A stretch of 64,000 nt of DNA from Bacteroides finegoldii DSM 17565 (GTDB lineage: Bacteria > Bacteroidota > Bacteroidia > Bacteroidales > Bacteroidaceae), in contig NZ_GG688317.1 in NCBI RefSeq assembly GCF_000156195.1, positions 442,270 to 506,269 on the forward strand, read 5' to 3'. A program made the translations under genes and the position numbers. Shown here one piece after another: positions 18,966 through 29,600 of the stretch (position 1 is the stretch's first letter; every line of letters starts with the position of its first letter). The notes beneath the pieces are model-generated. The model ran no database searches, was not told the DNA's origin, and was given only the letters and a program-made list of their open reading frames with translations.

Positions 18966-21815
18966 ATGAAAAAACTACATATCCTAACTTTATTAATTAG
19001 TCTTATTGGATTGGGGAATAGTTTTGCCCAAACCCTTAAAGGACATATATACGATGCAAAGACCAATGAACCATTGGTAGGAGCAGCCGTCACTTATAAG
19101 CTTCACGGCAATCAGGGAGTAGTATCCAACATCAACGGAGAATATGAAATCAAACTTCCAGAAGGAGGAGTTGACCTTGTTTTCAGTTATGTAGGTTATG
19201 AAGATGTGCTAATGCCTATTGTGATCAATAAACGTGAAATTGTCACCAAAGACGTCTATATGAAAGAAAGCACCAAGCTACTGGAAGAAGTAGTGGTCAG
19301 TGCAGGACGTTTTGAGCAGAAGTTGAGCGATGTTACCGTCTCTATGGATGTAGTCAAATCAGGAGATATTGCCCGCCAAGCACCGACAGATATCTCCTCT
19401 ACCCTTCGTACACTTCCCGGAGTAGATATTGTAGATAAACAGCCTTCCATGCGTGGTGGTAGCGGATGGACCTACGGAGTAGGTGCACGTAGCCAAATTC
19501 TGGTAGACGGAATGAGTACACTCAACCCTAAAACCGGAGAAATAAATTGGAACACCGTACCTCTAGAAAATGTAGAACAAGTGGAAGTGATAAAAGGAGC
19601 TTCTTCGGTACTATATGGTTCGTCAGCACTGAATGGTATTATCAATATCCGTACCGCCCGTCCGGGACTAACGCCGAAAACCAGGTTCAGTGCTTACGTT
19701 GGTGTATATGGTGATGCAGAAAATGATGAATATCAATGGAGCGACAAGAGCTTTTGGAAAGAAGATAAATACGCAGTGAAACCTATCTTGCGTGGAAGCC
19801 TTCTTAGTGGTGTACGCAATCCTATTTACGAAGGATTCGACCTTTCCCACTCCCGCCGTATCGGTAATTTCGACGTTAGCGGAGGTATTAACCTCTTCAC
19901 CGACGAAGGATATCGCGAACAAGGATACAACAAACGTTTCCGGATGGGTGGGAGCCTGACCTATCATCAGCCGGATATGGGTATGAAACTATTGAACTAT
20001 GGATTCAATGTTGACTTCCTGTCCAACCAATATGGAGATTTCTTTATCTGGCGTTCACCGACAGAAGTATACAAGCCATCTCCTTTCACCAACATGGGAC
20101 GTGAAGAAAACAACTTCCATATCGACCCGTTCATCAACTATGTGAATCCGGAGAACGGTACATCACATAAGATTAAAGGCCGCTTCTATTATAGTGCCGA
20201 CAACATTATACGACCCACCAACGGAGCCTCCATTACCGATATTCTAGGGAATATGGGAACCGATGCCCAAACAATACAAAATATAGCAGGAGGTGATTAC
20301 AGTTCACTTTATCCGGCATTAATTGGCATTGGTTCAGGACTTATCAATGGAAACCTGGAAGATGCAATGAATGGAATATTCACTTCATTAGGAAATATAT
20401 TCCCGAATGCAACAACTGCCGACTATTGCGACTTAATCTCATGGACTATGGATCACGGGCTGCCCGCTGATTTAGACAAACTGATACAAGATGGCAAATT
20501 GCCCAGTGATCTCGTTCCTTGGCTATCTAATGTTATTAATCCGTCACGCATTAATCCGAAAACACAGACGGACAAGAATTTCGACTATTACCTCGACTAC
20601 CAATTTAATAAAAAATGGAACAGTGGTGCGCAAATCACTACGGGGGTTACATTCGAACATATCCGCTATGACTCTGCTGTAATGGATGAGATATATAAAA
20701 GTGACAACATCGCCGCTTTCCTGCAATATGACCAACGTTTTTGGGATCGTCTGAGCGTATCGGCCGGTGTACGTGCCGAATACTACCGCGTAAACAACCA
20801 TCACCGAGAGGCGGAAACAAAAATATTCGGAACAAAGGTCCCCTTCCGCCCTGTTTTCCGTGCCGGATTAAATTACCAATTGGCTGATTACAGTTTTATC
20901 CGTGCCAGCTTCGGACAGGGATACCGTAACCCGTCTATCAATGAAAAATACCTGCGTAAAGATATCGGTGGAGTCGGTATCTATCCTAACCTGGACATCA
21001 AACCGGAAAAGGGATTTAATGCGGAATTAGGATTCAAACAGGGATATAAAGTCGGCAATCTGCAAGGATTTGTAGACCTTGCAGGATTCTATACGCAATA
21101 TAAAGACATGGTTGAATTCCAGTTCGGTTTGTTCAACAATGCCAACTATACGATGATCAACAGTATTGGCGATGCCATTCAGATGTTGTCAGACGGTAAA
21201 GGCTTTGGAATCGGTGCCCAATTTCATAATGTATCGAAAGCACAAATCTACGGTATTGAAATCTCTACAAACGGTGTATACAACTTCAATAAAAATACAA
21301 AACTATTCTATAACTTAGGATATGTATATACCGAACCTCGTGATGCTGATTATCAGGAACGCAATGCCGTAGAAGGACTTTATACCGACCCGTTACAGAT
21401 GAAGGAGAAATCAAATACGGGAAAATATCTGAAATACCGTCCTAAACATAGCTTTAAAGCTACGGTAGATTTCCAGTGGAAGCGTATCAACGTAGGTGCC
21501 AACATTGCATGGAAGAGTAAAATTCTCGCAGTAGACTATTTGATGATGGACGAACGTGATAAACAGCAGAAAGATCTGATGGACTATGTACGCGGTATTC
21601 TCTTCGGCTATTCAAAAGGCGAGACACTGGCTACTTACTGGAAAAAGCACAATACGGATTATGCTACCGTCGACCTGCGTTTTGGAGTAAAAGCAACCAA
21701 AGAAGTAGCGTTCCAATTTATGGTAAATAACCTATTGAACAAAGAATACAGCTATCGTCCTATGGCGGTTGCCGCTCCACGCACTTTCGTACTGAAAATG
21801 GATGTCACTTTCTAA
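18966..21815 (+). CDS. TonB-dependent receptor with carboxypeptidase-regulatory-like N-domain
   Basis: 949-aa outer-membrane active transporter. A signal peptide ends at SFAQ (residue 22). Then come a CarboxypepD_reg-like domain (about 23-110, starting LKGHIYDAKT) and the plug (LRTLPGVDI, then VEQVEVIKGASSVLYGSSALNG). The 22-strand barrel ends in a Phe (MDVTF). About residues 420-535 form a large insertion with hydrophobic helical stretches (for example AMNGIFTSLGNIF) where barrel loops are normally shorter. There is no SusD gene beside it, so this is not a glycan SusCD pair; two surface lipoproteins precede it instead. Substrate unknown; siderophore, haem, vitamin or peptide are all possible. 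Confidence 0.92.
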   Translation: MKKLHILTLLISLIGLGNSFAQTLKGHIYDAKTNEPLVGAAVTYKLHGNQGVVSNINGEYEIKLPEGGVDLVFSYVGYEDVLMPIVINKREIVTKDVYMKESTKLLEEVVVSAGRFEQKLSDVTVSMDVVKSGDIARQAPTDISSTLRTLPGVDIVDKQPSMRGGSGWTYGVGARSQILVDGMSTLNPKTGEINWNTVPLENVEQVEVIKGASSVLYGSSALNGIINIRTARPGLTPKTRFSAYVGVYGDAENDEYQWSDKSFWKEDKYAVKPILRGSLLSGVRNPIYEGFDLSHSRRIGNFDVSGGINLFTDEGYREQGYNKRFRMGGSLTYHQPDMGMKLLNYGFNVDFLSNQYGDFFIWRSPTEVYKPSPFTNMGREENNFHIDPFINYVNPENGTSHKIKGRFYYSADNIIRPTNGASITDILGNMGTDAQTIQNIAGGDYSSLYPALIGIGSGLINGNLEDAMNGIFTSLGNIFPNATTADYCDLISWTMDHGLPADLDKLIQDGKLPSDLVPWLSNVINPSRINPKTQTDKNFDYYLDYQFNKKWNSGAQITTGVTFEHIRYDSAVMDEIYKSDNIAAFLQYDQRFWDRLSVSAGVRAEYYRVNNHHREAETKIFGTKVPFRPVFRAGLNYQLADYSFIRASFGQGYRNPSINEKYLRKDIGGVGIYPNLDIKPEKGFNAELGFKQGYKVGNLQGFVDLAGFYTQYKDMVEFQFGLFNNANYTMINSIGDAIQMLSDGKGFGIGAQFHNVSKAQIYGIEISTNGVYNFNKNTKLFYNLGYVYTEPRDADYQERNAVEGLYTDPLQMKEKSNTGKYLKYRPKHSFKATVDFQWKRINVGANIAWKSKILAVDYLMMDERDKQQKDLMDYVRGILFGYSKGETLATYWKKHNTDYATVDLRFGVKATKEVAFQFMVNNLLNKEYSYRPMAVAAPRTFVLKMDVTF

Positions 21816-21843
21816 ATGACTATTAAGATTTATAATTGATTAC

Positions 21844-21878
21844 GAAGCGGCTGCACAATGCAGTCGTTTCCTTTTTTT
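21844..21878 (+). terminator. Terminator of the lipoprotein/TonB receptor operon
   Basis: Stem GAAGCGGCTGCA with TGCAGTCGTTTC (two G-U pairs), 3-nt loop, followed by CTTTTTTT. Confidence 0.75.
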
Positions 21879-21912
21879 GCCCTATCCGGTCACATTTAAT
21901 TTATATATTAAG

Positions 21913-21920
21913 TATCTTTG
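21913..21920 (+). promoter_or_regulatory. -7 element of the porin-like gene
   Basis: TATCTTTG, exact match to TAnnTTTG and followed by CA, 31 nt before the ATG at 21952. Supports that start over the frame's upstream Met at 21877. Confidence 0.6.
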
Positions 21921-21951
21921 CACCCGAAAACAGAGAAATACAACCGATAAA

Positions 21952-22632
21952 ATGAAAAGACATATTGTACTTATTGCAATCCTATTTTACGCAGCCTTTG
22001 CACAGGCACAAGAAGTTTTTGTAAATGCTGATTTCGTCAGCAGCTATATCTGGCGTGGTATTGACAGCGGCAATGCAAGTGTGCAACCCTCACTCGGCCT
22101 CAACTGGAAAGGATTGACCGTCTATGCTTGGGGCTCCACCGAGTTCCGGGAAAAGAATAATGAAATAGACCTTTCACTAGAATATGAGTACAAAAACCTG
22201 ACTCTTTACTTCAATAACTACTTTACCCAAACAGAGGATGAGCCTTTCAAATATTTCAATTACAGTTCACACTCCACCGGACATACTTTTGAAATAGGAG
22301 TCGGATATATGTTTAGCGAGAAATTTCCACTATCTATAAGCTGGTACACCACATTTGCAGGAAATGACTACCGGGAAAACGGGAAACGCGCTTGGTCCAG
22401 TTACTGTGAATTGAGTTATCCTTTCAATGTGAAGGACGTAAATCTAAGTATTGAAGCAGGCTTTACACCTTGGGAAAGTTTTTATTCCAATAAATTCAAT
22501 GTAGTCAACGTTGGGTTATCCGCAACAAAAGAACTCAAAATTACATCCAATTTTTCTTTACCCATATTCGGAAAATTAATAGCTAACCCTTACGAGGAAC
22601 AGGTCTATTTTGTATTCGGAATTACTCTTTAG
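21952..22632 (+). CDS. Outer-membrane beta-barrel protein (TorF/Gcw_chp-like putative porin)
   Basis: 226 aa from the ATG at 21952, giving signal peptide MKRHIVLIAILFYAAFAQA. The mature protein begins with DFVSSYIWRGID, the N-terminal hallmark of small barrels annotated as TorF-family putative porins. It has alternating amphipathic strands throughout and ends in GITL. No enzymatic motif is seen. It is a monocistronic gene between terminators at 21844 and 22713. Transport role is inferred only from the barrel type. Confidence 0.75.
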   Translation: MKRHIVLIAILFYAAFAQAQEVFVNADFVSSYIWRGIDSGNASVQPSLGLNWKGLTVYAWGSTEFREKNNEIDLSLEYEYKNLTLYFNNYFTQTEDEPFKYFNYSSHSTGHTFEIGVGYMFSEKFPLSISWYTTFAGNDYRENGKRAWSSYCELSYPFNVKDVNLSIEAGFTPWESFYSNKFNVVNVGLSATKELKITSNFSLPIFGKLIANPYEEQVYFVFGITL

Positions 22633-22712
22633 TTTATTCATTCCTCTAATACAACTAGAAGCTAACTTAACGACCGTAAGTGGGAATATGAGATCCCAAT
22701 CTTAGAAACATA

Positions 22713-22744
22713 AAAAGTCGCCACTTATTAACGTGACGACTTTT
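22713..22744. terminator. Bidirectional terminator
   Basis: AAAAGTCG..CAC pairs with GTG..CGACTTTT across an 8-nt loop; A-run on one side and T-run on the other. Lies between the convergent porin gene and the polysaccharide utilisation locus. Confidence 0.75.
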
Positions 22745-22763
22745 CTATTCATTTTACTAGGAG

Positions 22764-23966
22764 TTATTTATTCGGATGAGAAAAATTAATTTGTTCACTC
22801 CATTGAGGTGTTCCACCAAGAGTTACATGGTTCTGGTTAGGACTACTATCCTTCAACTCATTACCCGTTCCTTCATCACATTTCCAATAACCTATCAACC
22901 CATCAGAATCTCCGGCAACTTGACGTGACATATTGTCTTTTATCACATTCTCTGAAAGACATTTCTTCCACATACGAATCTGTGCGAATTCTACTTGTTG
23001 TTCATATCCAAAGCTTCCTATAGCAAAAGAAAGGCTTTTAAAAGTCCAGTCAATAGAATTTGCTAACGAATTATTCTTTACACCATCTTTATATACTGTA
23101 ACTGTTGTACCATCATAGGTATAAGCAATATGATACCAGGTATCAGGCCACCAGAATCCAGTAGTATCAAAATGACCAGCTGAATTTTGGAATTGTAAAA
23201 TAGGAATCTGTACATTAGCTCCATCAGCATAATAGCGAAGAGTTAAATCAGAGAATGTGAGCGGTTGGGAATCAGGAACAAAAATTCGTGCCCTGAAATT
23301 TTTATTTCCCAAACCTTCCCAATCTCCTGTAGGTTCCCCTGTTATATTATCTACCTTCACCCAATATTCAAAAGTCCATTGTTCCATAGGAATGGCAGTA
23401 CTAAACGTCTTAACAGTTCTATTTCCTTTTTTTATTATTACAGCTTTTTGCCTATGAGGTGAGGTTAGCAAATAAAGAAGATGATTCGCGTTCCCCTTCA
23501 TTTCGACCGGTCCGTCCACAGAAGTAATTCGTATAGGAATAGCATATGCCTCACCATTTGAAGAACTATACGGCTTTATAATAAGATTAACAACCGGAGC
23601 TGAAACATTACCAGCAGAGATAGTGACTGTCTTTTCAAAATTTCGATATTCTTCCGGAAGCACTAAATAGTTTGCTTCATTTTTGTTATTATACTCCTCA
23701 AGCAACTGAGGATCAATATCCAGTGTGACAGTGACATCATGATCCATAGCACGAACTAAACGAACTGTCAGCGTTTTCACAACTTCTTCATCATCTACCA
23801 ACTGCGTTATTATCTGTTGATCGAATTTATTAGAAGGTGCGGCCTCCTGAATATATAATCCATTATCAATGGCCTTCATTTCCGCATCATCACAACCAAA
23901 GACTGATGCTAGAATAATTACCAATGCCACATATTTAGAAAATCTAATCATCTTCATAGTTTTCAT
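22764..23966 (-). CDS. Surface glycan-binding-type lipoprotein (DUF1735-like + LamG/ConA-like)
   Basis: 400 aa with lipobox signal (LASVFGCDD). Residues about 30-165 resemble DUF1735, the N-terminal beta domain common in Bacteroides proteins of GH18-type utilisation loci. Residues about 185-395 form a laminin-G/concanavalin-like jelly roll (WTFEYWVKVD, WYHIAYTYDG, GLIGYWKCDEG). No catalytic residues are recognised, so it most likely binds glycan at the surface for the neighbouring GH18 and SusCD. It is the last gene of the locus, 20 nt after the GH18 gene. Confidence 0.85.
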   Translation of the reverse strand: MKTMKMIRFSKYVALVIILASVFGCDDAEMKAIDNGLYIQEAAPSNKFDQQIITQLVDDEEVVKTLTVRLVRAMDHDVTVTLDIDPQLLEEYNNKNEANYLVLPEEYRNFEKTVTISAGNVSAPVVNLIIKPYSSSNGEAYAIPIRITSVDGPVEMKGNANHLLYLLTSPHRQKAVIIKKGNRTVKTFSTAIPMEQWTFEYWVKVDNITGEPTGDWEGLGNKNFRARIFVPDSQPLTFSDLTLRYYADGANVQIPILQFQNSAGHFDTTGFWWPDTWYHIAYTYDGTTVTVYKDGVKNNSLANSIDWTFKSLSFAIGSFGYEQQVEFAQIRMWKKCLSENVIKDNMSRQVAGDSDGLIGYWKCDEGTGNELKDSSPNQNHVTLGGTPQWSEQINFSHPNK

Positions 23967-23986
23967 TTTTAGTTATATTCATAGTA

Positions 23987-25105
23987 TTAATGTTGGGCAG
24001 GATTCATCACCTGAATCACTTCACGCATAAAGAAATAGTCATTCACCGGACGGCACAAATTAAAACGATACGCTCCTACACCACCGATACGTGCATCTAC
24101 TCCCGGACGATAATACATAGACATCCCCTTCAAAGAATATGTCGTCACACCGTCTCGAGTTGTAAACTGCGGTCCTCCGTCCGATTTATGTCTTTCGAAG
24201 TCTTCACACCAAACAGTTTTACGAAGAATTGCAGCTTCATCTTCTATTGATCCAAATTTAGCCAACAGTTTATTGAAACGAGTATCCAAATCAGTATCAC
24301 CCGGGCTATAATATGCTTGAATCACATAGTAATCCAATAGTCCACCAGATTCTGTGTTCAAAGTCTGAGGTTCTCCATCCACCATAAGAATACGGCCTGT
24401 TCCCGATTTCGGTCCAAAATTTTTCGATAACTCATCAAGAAGAATGTGCATGCGTTCCGGATGACTGGAAATATTGCCTGGATAGCCCCAACTCGGTTCA
24501 TAGTCAATATCAAAACCATCATAATCATACTTATTGACAGAATCCGCTATAACCTGTGCATATTTACGGATAGCAGCCTCAATACCCTCTGGGGAGCCAT
24601 CACCATAGTGATTATTGTACGTTGAATGATTTCCGGTTGCATACCATCCCCAGTAAGCTGCCATAGCCTCTTCATAAGAGTTATATTGCACACCGTCTAC
24701 TATATGGTCATTCTCCACAGAAGCAGGCGTCATACTTCTACCAATATCCATGATATGCTGGCAATACAATATCCGAGTTCCTTTCTTTTCCCTAACCTCC
24801 TTAAGATCACTTTTCTGCGCTTCTGTCAAATTGAAAGCACCGCCCCACAAAGATACTAAATCCATGGAATCGGGAATACCTCTCAATTGGTTATTCATAT
24901 CGTCACCTGTACCCGACCAATCACTATACCACCCAAAACAAATAGGATGATCTGTCTTTTTATATTCCCGTAAGGCTCGATAGTAATCCTCACTATTAAT
25001 ATTCACCGGTTCAGTAAATTTATTCTCCATTTCAGTCCAGTCACTACATTGTACAAATACTAGTACAGCGACAGACGCAAATATGAAATATATTAGTCTT
25101 CTCAT
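23987..25105 (-). CDS. GH18 lipoprotein, probable endo-beta-N-acetylglucosaminidase
   Basis: 372 aa with lipobox signal (VLVFVQCSDW); the Ser-Asp directly after the Cys resembles the Bacteroides surface export signal. The catalytic motif DGFDIDYE is complete (DxxDxDxE: Asp196, Asp199, Asp201, Glu203), so the enzyme should be active by substrate-assisted catalysis. GH18 lipoproteins in SusCD loci typically cut the chitobiose core of N-glycans and free the glycan from glycoproteins. It lies 32 nt after susD and 20 nt before the glycan-binding lipoprotein gene. The choice of high-mannose or complex N-glycan cannot be made from sequence reading. Confidence 0.9.
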   Translation of the reverse strand: MRRLIYFIFASVAVLVFVQCSDWTEMENKFTEPVNINSEDYYRALREYKKTDHPICFGWYSDWSGTGDDMNNQLRGIPDSMDLVSLWGGAFNLTEAQKSDLKEVREKKGTRILYCQHIMDIGRSMTPASVENDHIVDGVQYNSYEEAMAAYWGWYATGNHSTYNNHYGDGSPEGIEAAIRKYAQVIADSVNKYDYDGFDIDYEPSWGYPGNISSHPERMHILLDELSKNFGPKSGTGRILMVDGEPQTLNTESGGLLDYYVIQAYYSPGDTDLDTRFNKLLAKFGSIEDEAAILRKTVWCEDFERHKSDGGPQFTTRDGVTTYSLKGMSMYYRPGVDARIGGVGAYRFNLCRPVNDYFFMREVIQVMNPAQH

Positions 25106-25137
25106 ACTATAATCTTAAAATTAACCATTAATAATCT

Positions 25138-26679
25138 CTAATTTTTCAAGGCCCACCACAAATCGGTACCATTAGAGTCTCTCCCATCACTAAGCATAGT
25201 CACAGCAGCCTCCACATTTTCTTTATTCGTATTATACTCTGTGTCAGCAAAACGAAGACGGCGTTGCCCGCGAGCCGGTTTACAATCCGGATTTGCAGAA
25301 TGTGTTGCCGGAAATATTTTCGGGAATCCCGTACGACGGAAATCCGACCAGCCATTTAAAGGATCCGGATAGAGAGCTATCCACTTTTGAGTAAGCACTC
25401 TCTCCAACATTTCCTCCGGAGTGGCACTTTTGTCCCATTTAATAGTGATAGTAGACAGATTACTATAATTGTCGGCAGAGTGATTGGGATCAACGTAATT
25501 TCCCGGTTTCGATTTATCATCATCCAAATACGCATCTACTCCGGTTACTTTAAATTCCTCAAAAGACAACCGAATTCCCTGTTCATAGAAAGTCTCTGCA
25601 TCACCCTGCATATCCCAGCCTTTCAGCTCGCCTTCTGCACGTAAGAAAGCTGCTTCTGCAGCATACATCACCGGTTGCGGCAATGTTTTATCAGTCGTTA
25701 TCATCAGGTTACTATAATTCTGATAATCAGAAGGATTTGGAGCTACCGAAGATCCCGAACGGACTCCTACATAATCTTCAGAAAAGCCAGCCGCTTGCTT
25801 AGTAAAATAAGCGGAACGCCGTGGGTCTTTATACCCATTCATATATGAGGTAATACAAGCATTAGCTCTCACTTCGCCCCATCCGCTCACAATAGCATAG
25901 CCATTTTCATTGATACCACTGCTAGTTGTGTCATATGAACTATCGGAAACAGACTCCAACACACCACCACGTACAGCTTCTTCAGCTTTAGCCTGAGCAT
26001 AATCTGCCACTCCGGACACCCGGATAGCCATTCTAAGTTTTAATGTATTGGCAAATTTCATCCATTTTTCGCAATTTCCGCCATAAAATTGATCTACTGC
26101 TGCCAAATCCTGATTAATCCCCAATTCCGCTGCAGATTTCAATATAGCAATTACATTATCCAAATCATCGAACATGGCACGCCAGGCAGTCGGTTCATCG
26201 TCATAAGCAGCCCTTATATCACCCGATTTCACTTTAGAGTAAGGGATAGGACCTTGCAGGGAGGCCATCATCTGCATTGCATAAATACGTGTCAACTGAG
26301 CCATAGCGTAGATAACACCCTTTTTCTCCGTAGCTTCCTCAATCCTGAAGAAGTTAGGATAAATGCGTGCATATATTTTAGCCCAGGTAGCAGCGTTATG
26401 ATCCTCCATCGCATTATAATAAGCAAAAAGATTTTCCCCTTTTGACCAAGTACTAGGTGCGGTGATTTGTCCGCTAAAACAAGCCCACATACAATTTATA
26501 TGCTGACAGTCATTTTGCATAGGTGCTGCATATACATTAAACATTCCCGACAGCAATGTATTAGCCGGCACTTTAGAAGGCTGGTACGGATTGGTGTTGA
26601 AATCCTCAAAATTAGTAGTACATCCTGCCATCAAGCATATAACCGCACTTGCTCCAATATATTTTATTATCTTGTTCAT
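25138..26679 (-). CDS. SusD-family glycan-binding outer-membrane lipoprotein
   Basis: 513 aa, lipobox CLMAGCTTNF. The mature start (FEDFNTNPYQPSKV) and the C-terminal part (WSDFRRTGFP, ending DLWWALKN) match the SusD/RagB-like subgroup with TPR helices that caps the SusC barrel. It binds glycans released by the GH18 and passes them to SusC. The gene follows susC by 13 nt, the normal order. Assignment is firm; specificity is inferred from the GH18 neighbour. Confidence 0.93.
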   Translation of the reverse strand: MNKIIKYIGASAVICLMAGCTTNFEDFNTNPYQPSKVPANTLLSGMFNVYAAPMQNDCQHINCMWACFSGQITAPSTWSKGENLFAYYNAMEDHNAATWAKIYARIYPNFFRIEEATEKKGVIYAMAQLTRIYAMQMMASLQGPIPYSKVKSGDIRAAYDDEPTAWRAMFDDLDNVIAILKSAAELGINQDLAAVDQFYGGNCEKWMKFANTLKLRMAIRVSGVADYAQAKAEEAVRGGVLESVSDSSYDTTSSGINENGYAIVSGWGEVRANACITSYMNGYKDPRRSAYFTKQAAGFSEDYVGVRSGSSVAPNPSDYQNYSNLMITTDKTLPQPVMYAAEAAFLRAEGELKGWDMQGDAETFYEQGIRLSFEEFKVTGVDAYLDDDKSKPGNYVDPNHSADNYSNLSTITIKWDKSATPEEMLERVLTQKWIALYPDPLNGWSDFRRTGFPKIFPATHSANPDCKPARGQRRLRFADTEYNTNKENVEAAVTMLSDGRDSNGTDLWWALKN

Positions 26680-26692
26680 ACCTATTTACTAT

Positions 26693-29600
26693 TTAAAACT
26701 GAAATTTGACATTAAATCCAAAGTTTCTCGTACTTGGGAGCATATATGCATCAAATCCCTGATAGAAATTAGACGCAGCCGAGGTAGTCAGTTCCGGGTC
26801 GAAAGGTGCTTTGCAATAAATCATCCACAGATTCTTTCCTACAAGTCCGACAGTCATACCTAATTTATTGGCAAACCATTTCTTCGGCAATGTATAACTC
26901 AGGCTTAATTCACCCAAACGCACGTTTGTAGCACTATATGTGTAGTAAACGGAAGCTGTTTGAATTGTCTGGAAGTAATTGCGTGCATCTATTTTGGCTT
27001 GATTAATCGGTACGCCACCCGCATCACGAACATCCGCACTAATTTTAGACACACCGGCAGCATTCAATACTGATTGCGTTTCACTTAGTACAATACCTCC
27101 AAAACGTCCGGTAAATGTCATACCTAGATTTATGCCTTTATATCCGAATCCCAAATTCCATCCCATATTCATCTTTGGCAAGATAGACCCCAAATGCGTT
27201 TCCTTATTTTCAAGGGCAAGACCTACTCCTTCCTCATTAAGGATATATCCATTGAGATCGCGTTTCAGCACTTTCTGACCATATACATCTCCCATTGAAC
27301 CACCTACACGCAAAAGCAGACGGGCATCTAATTGTCCATAATGTAAAACATCCAACTCCGGCATTACGATCGGCTCTCCGGTAGCATAATTATAAGCGCC
27401 ATCAGCTAATTGTTTTATTTCATTACGATTCCAAGTCAACGTATAATTAGTGTTGAAAGAGAAATCCCCCCACTTCTTATCATATCCTAAAGACATTTCA
27501 ATACCTTCATTCATAATATTTCCACTTTGGATAGGAATAGATGAATATCCGGAAGAAGCAGACAAAGTTGCATGGAAAGTCTGATTGTAAGTATTGGAAC
27601 GATAGTAAGTTAAGTTGAAACTGATATCATTCAGAAATCTAGCGTCTACCCCCACTTCCCATGATTTTGTGCGTTCTGGTTTCAATTTAGTATTCGGGTA
27701 AACAGAAGTCGTGTTCCAATTATGCGATGCTTCATCGTATGGATAAGTGACAGTAGTCATAAAACGATCGTAAGAATTACCTACCTCAGTATATGAACCA
27801 CGAACTTTCAAAAAACTTAACCATTCCGGTGTATCAAACATACTTGTAAGAATAGCCGAAAGCCCTACCGACGGATAGAAGAATGATTTATAATCAGAGA
27901 AAGCCAATCTTGAATCCCAGTCATTACGTCCGGTTACCGTCAAATAAAGCATTGACTTCCAACCTAGTTCTGCATTCGCAAAGATAGCTCTAGTCTGATC
28001 ATGCCAACCCTCTTGCTTTGGTTTCCATGCTTTATCAAAATCCAAATTATGAACAGCAAAGAAGTTATAAATCTTCAAGCCGCCTTCATATCCGATCGAT
28101 TCATAACGACTGTCATTCAAAGATACACCCAAGTTTACATTCACAGACCAATCGCTAAAATTCTTATTTACTGTAGCAATGGCATCTGCATAGGTAGTCT
28201 TTGACTGAGCCCAAGTATCATGATATGTTCCTCTGTCTCCTGCAGACAGACTACCGGTAGAAGCATACGCCTTGTATGTCTTACGATTTTCATAATTGTC
28301 AATTTTCACACGACCTGTGACATCCAACCAATCAAATATTTGATATTTCAGAGAAGCATTCACCATATAACGTGTTTTCTTATTCTCACGTATCTGACGG
28401 TTTTGTACCCAATATGGATTTGCCAGTCCACTGGAAATTTCTCCGTAAGGCCAATACTGTTCCATTATACCTAAACCCTCATTGTAACGCTCAAACATAC
28501 GCACATCCTCAAAATTTTCCGAACGGGGGAATCGATAAAGTCCAGGCAGTGGATTATAATAATATCCTTGAGATACCATATTTTTATCGTTCTGAAGAAT
28601 ATAGCTTGCACCGGCATCCAGTGTCATTTTATCTTTCAAGAAACTGGTCGTGTTGCGTACAGTGAAATTATAACGGTTATATCCACTGTTCGGCAGGATA
28701 TTCGTTGTATTAGTAGTGGAAGCCGACAAATAACTCTGGTTCTTTTGATTACCGGTAGACAAAGCTACAGAGTTTATCACGTTACTACCTGTACGGAAGA
28801 AATCGCGCGGATCATAATCGCTATTCACAATCGGTCCCCAGCTATCCACATTTCCTGCCACATTTCCGTACTTACTCTGCATTTCTGGCATCATCGCCAC
28901 TTTCGAGAAAGTTGTATTGTTAGATACTGTCACAGACGTCTTGTCAACAGATCCTTTTTTAGTAGTAATCAGCACTACACCCGCAGCGGCAGCATTACCA
29001 TACAATGCAGCAGCGGAAGGTCCTGTCAGCATAGAGATAGACTCTATATCTTCCGGATTAATATCAGCCGCCCCATCCGTACCCGGTTGGTCAGCAAAAA
29101 CGCTTTGTGAATTGCCACCATTCATCATATTATACATGGGTACACCATCAATCACATAAAGCGCCAAGTTGGAAGAAGTGATAGACTTTACACCACGCAT
29201 AACAACACGGGATGCGCCACCGGTTGAATTGGAAGAATTAATGGTAACACCGGCAACCTTTCCATTCAATGAAGAAATGAAGTTAGCGTCTTTCACAGTA
29301 GTCAATTCATCCCCTTTCACCTGTTGTACATTATATGACAAAGCCTTTTCCGCACGTTTTATACCCAATGCGGTTACAACGACTTCATCCAAGACTTCAG
29401 CGTCCTGTTTTAACACAACCTGATAAAAATCTTTATTTGAAACGGCAATCATTTGAGTTGCATACCCTATATAAGATATTTTCAACTTAGATTTATCGGA
29501 AGCTTTTATCATAAAGCTTCCATTCATATCAGTTATAGTTCCCGTAGAACTACCTTCCACCGAGATATTCACGCCAATCAGTGGTTCTCCATTTTCATCA

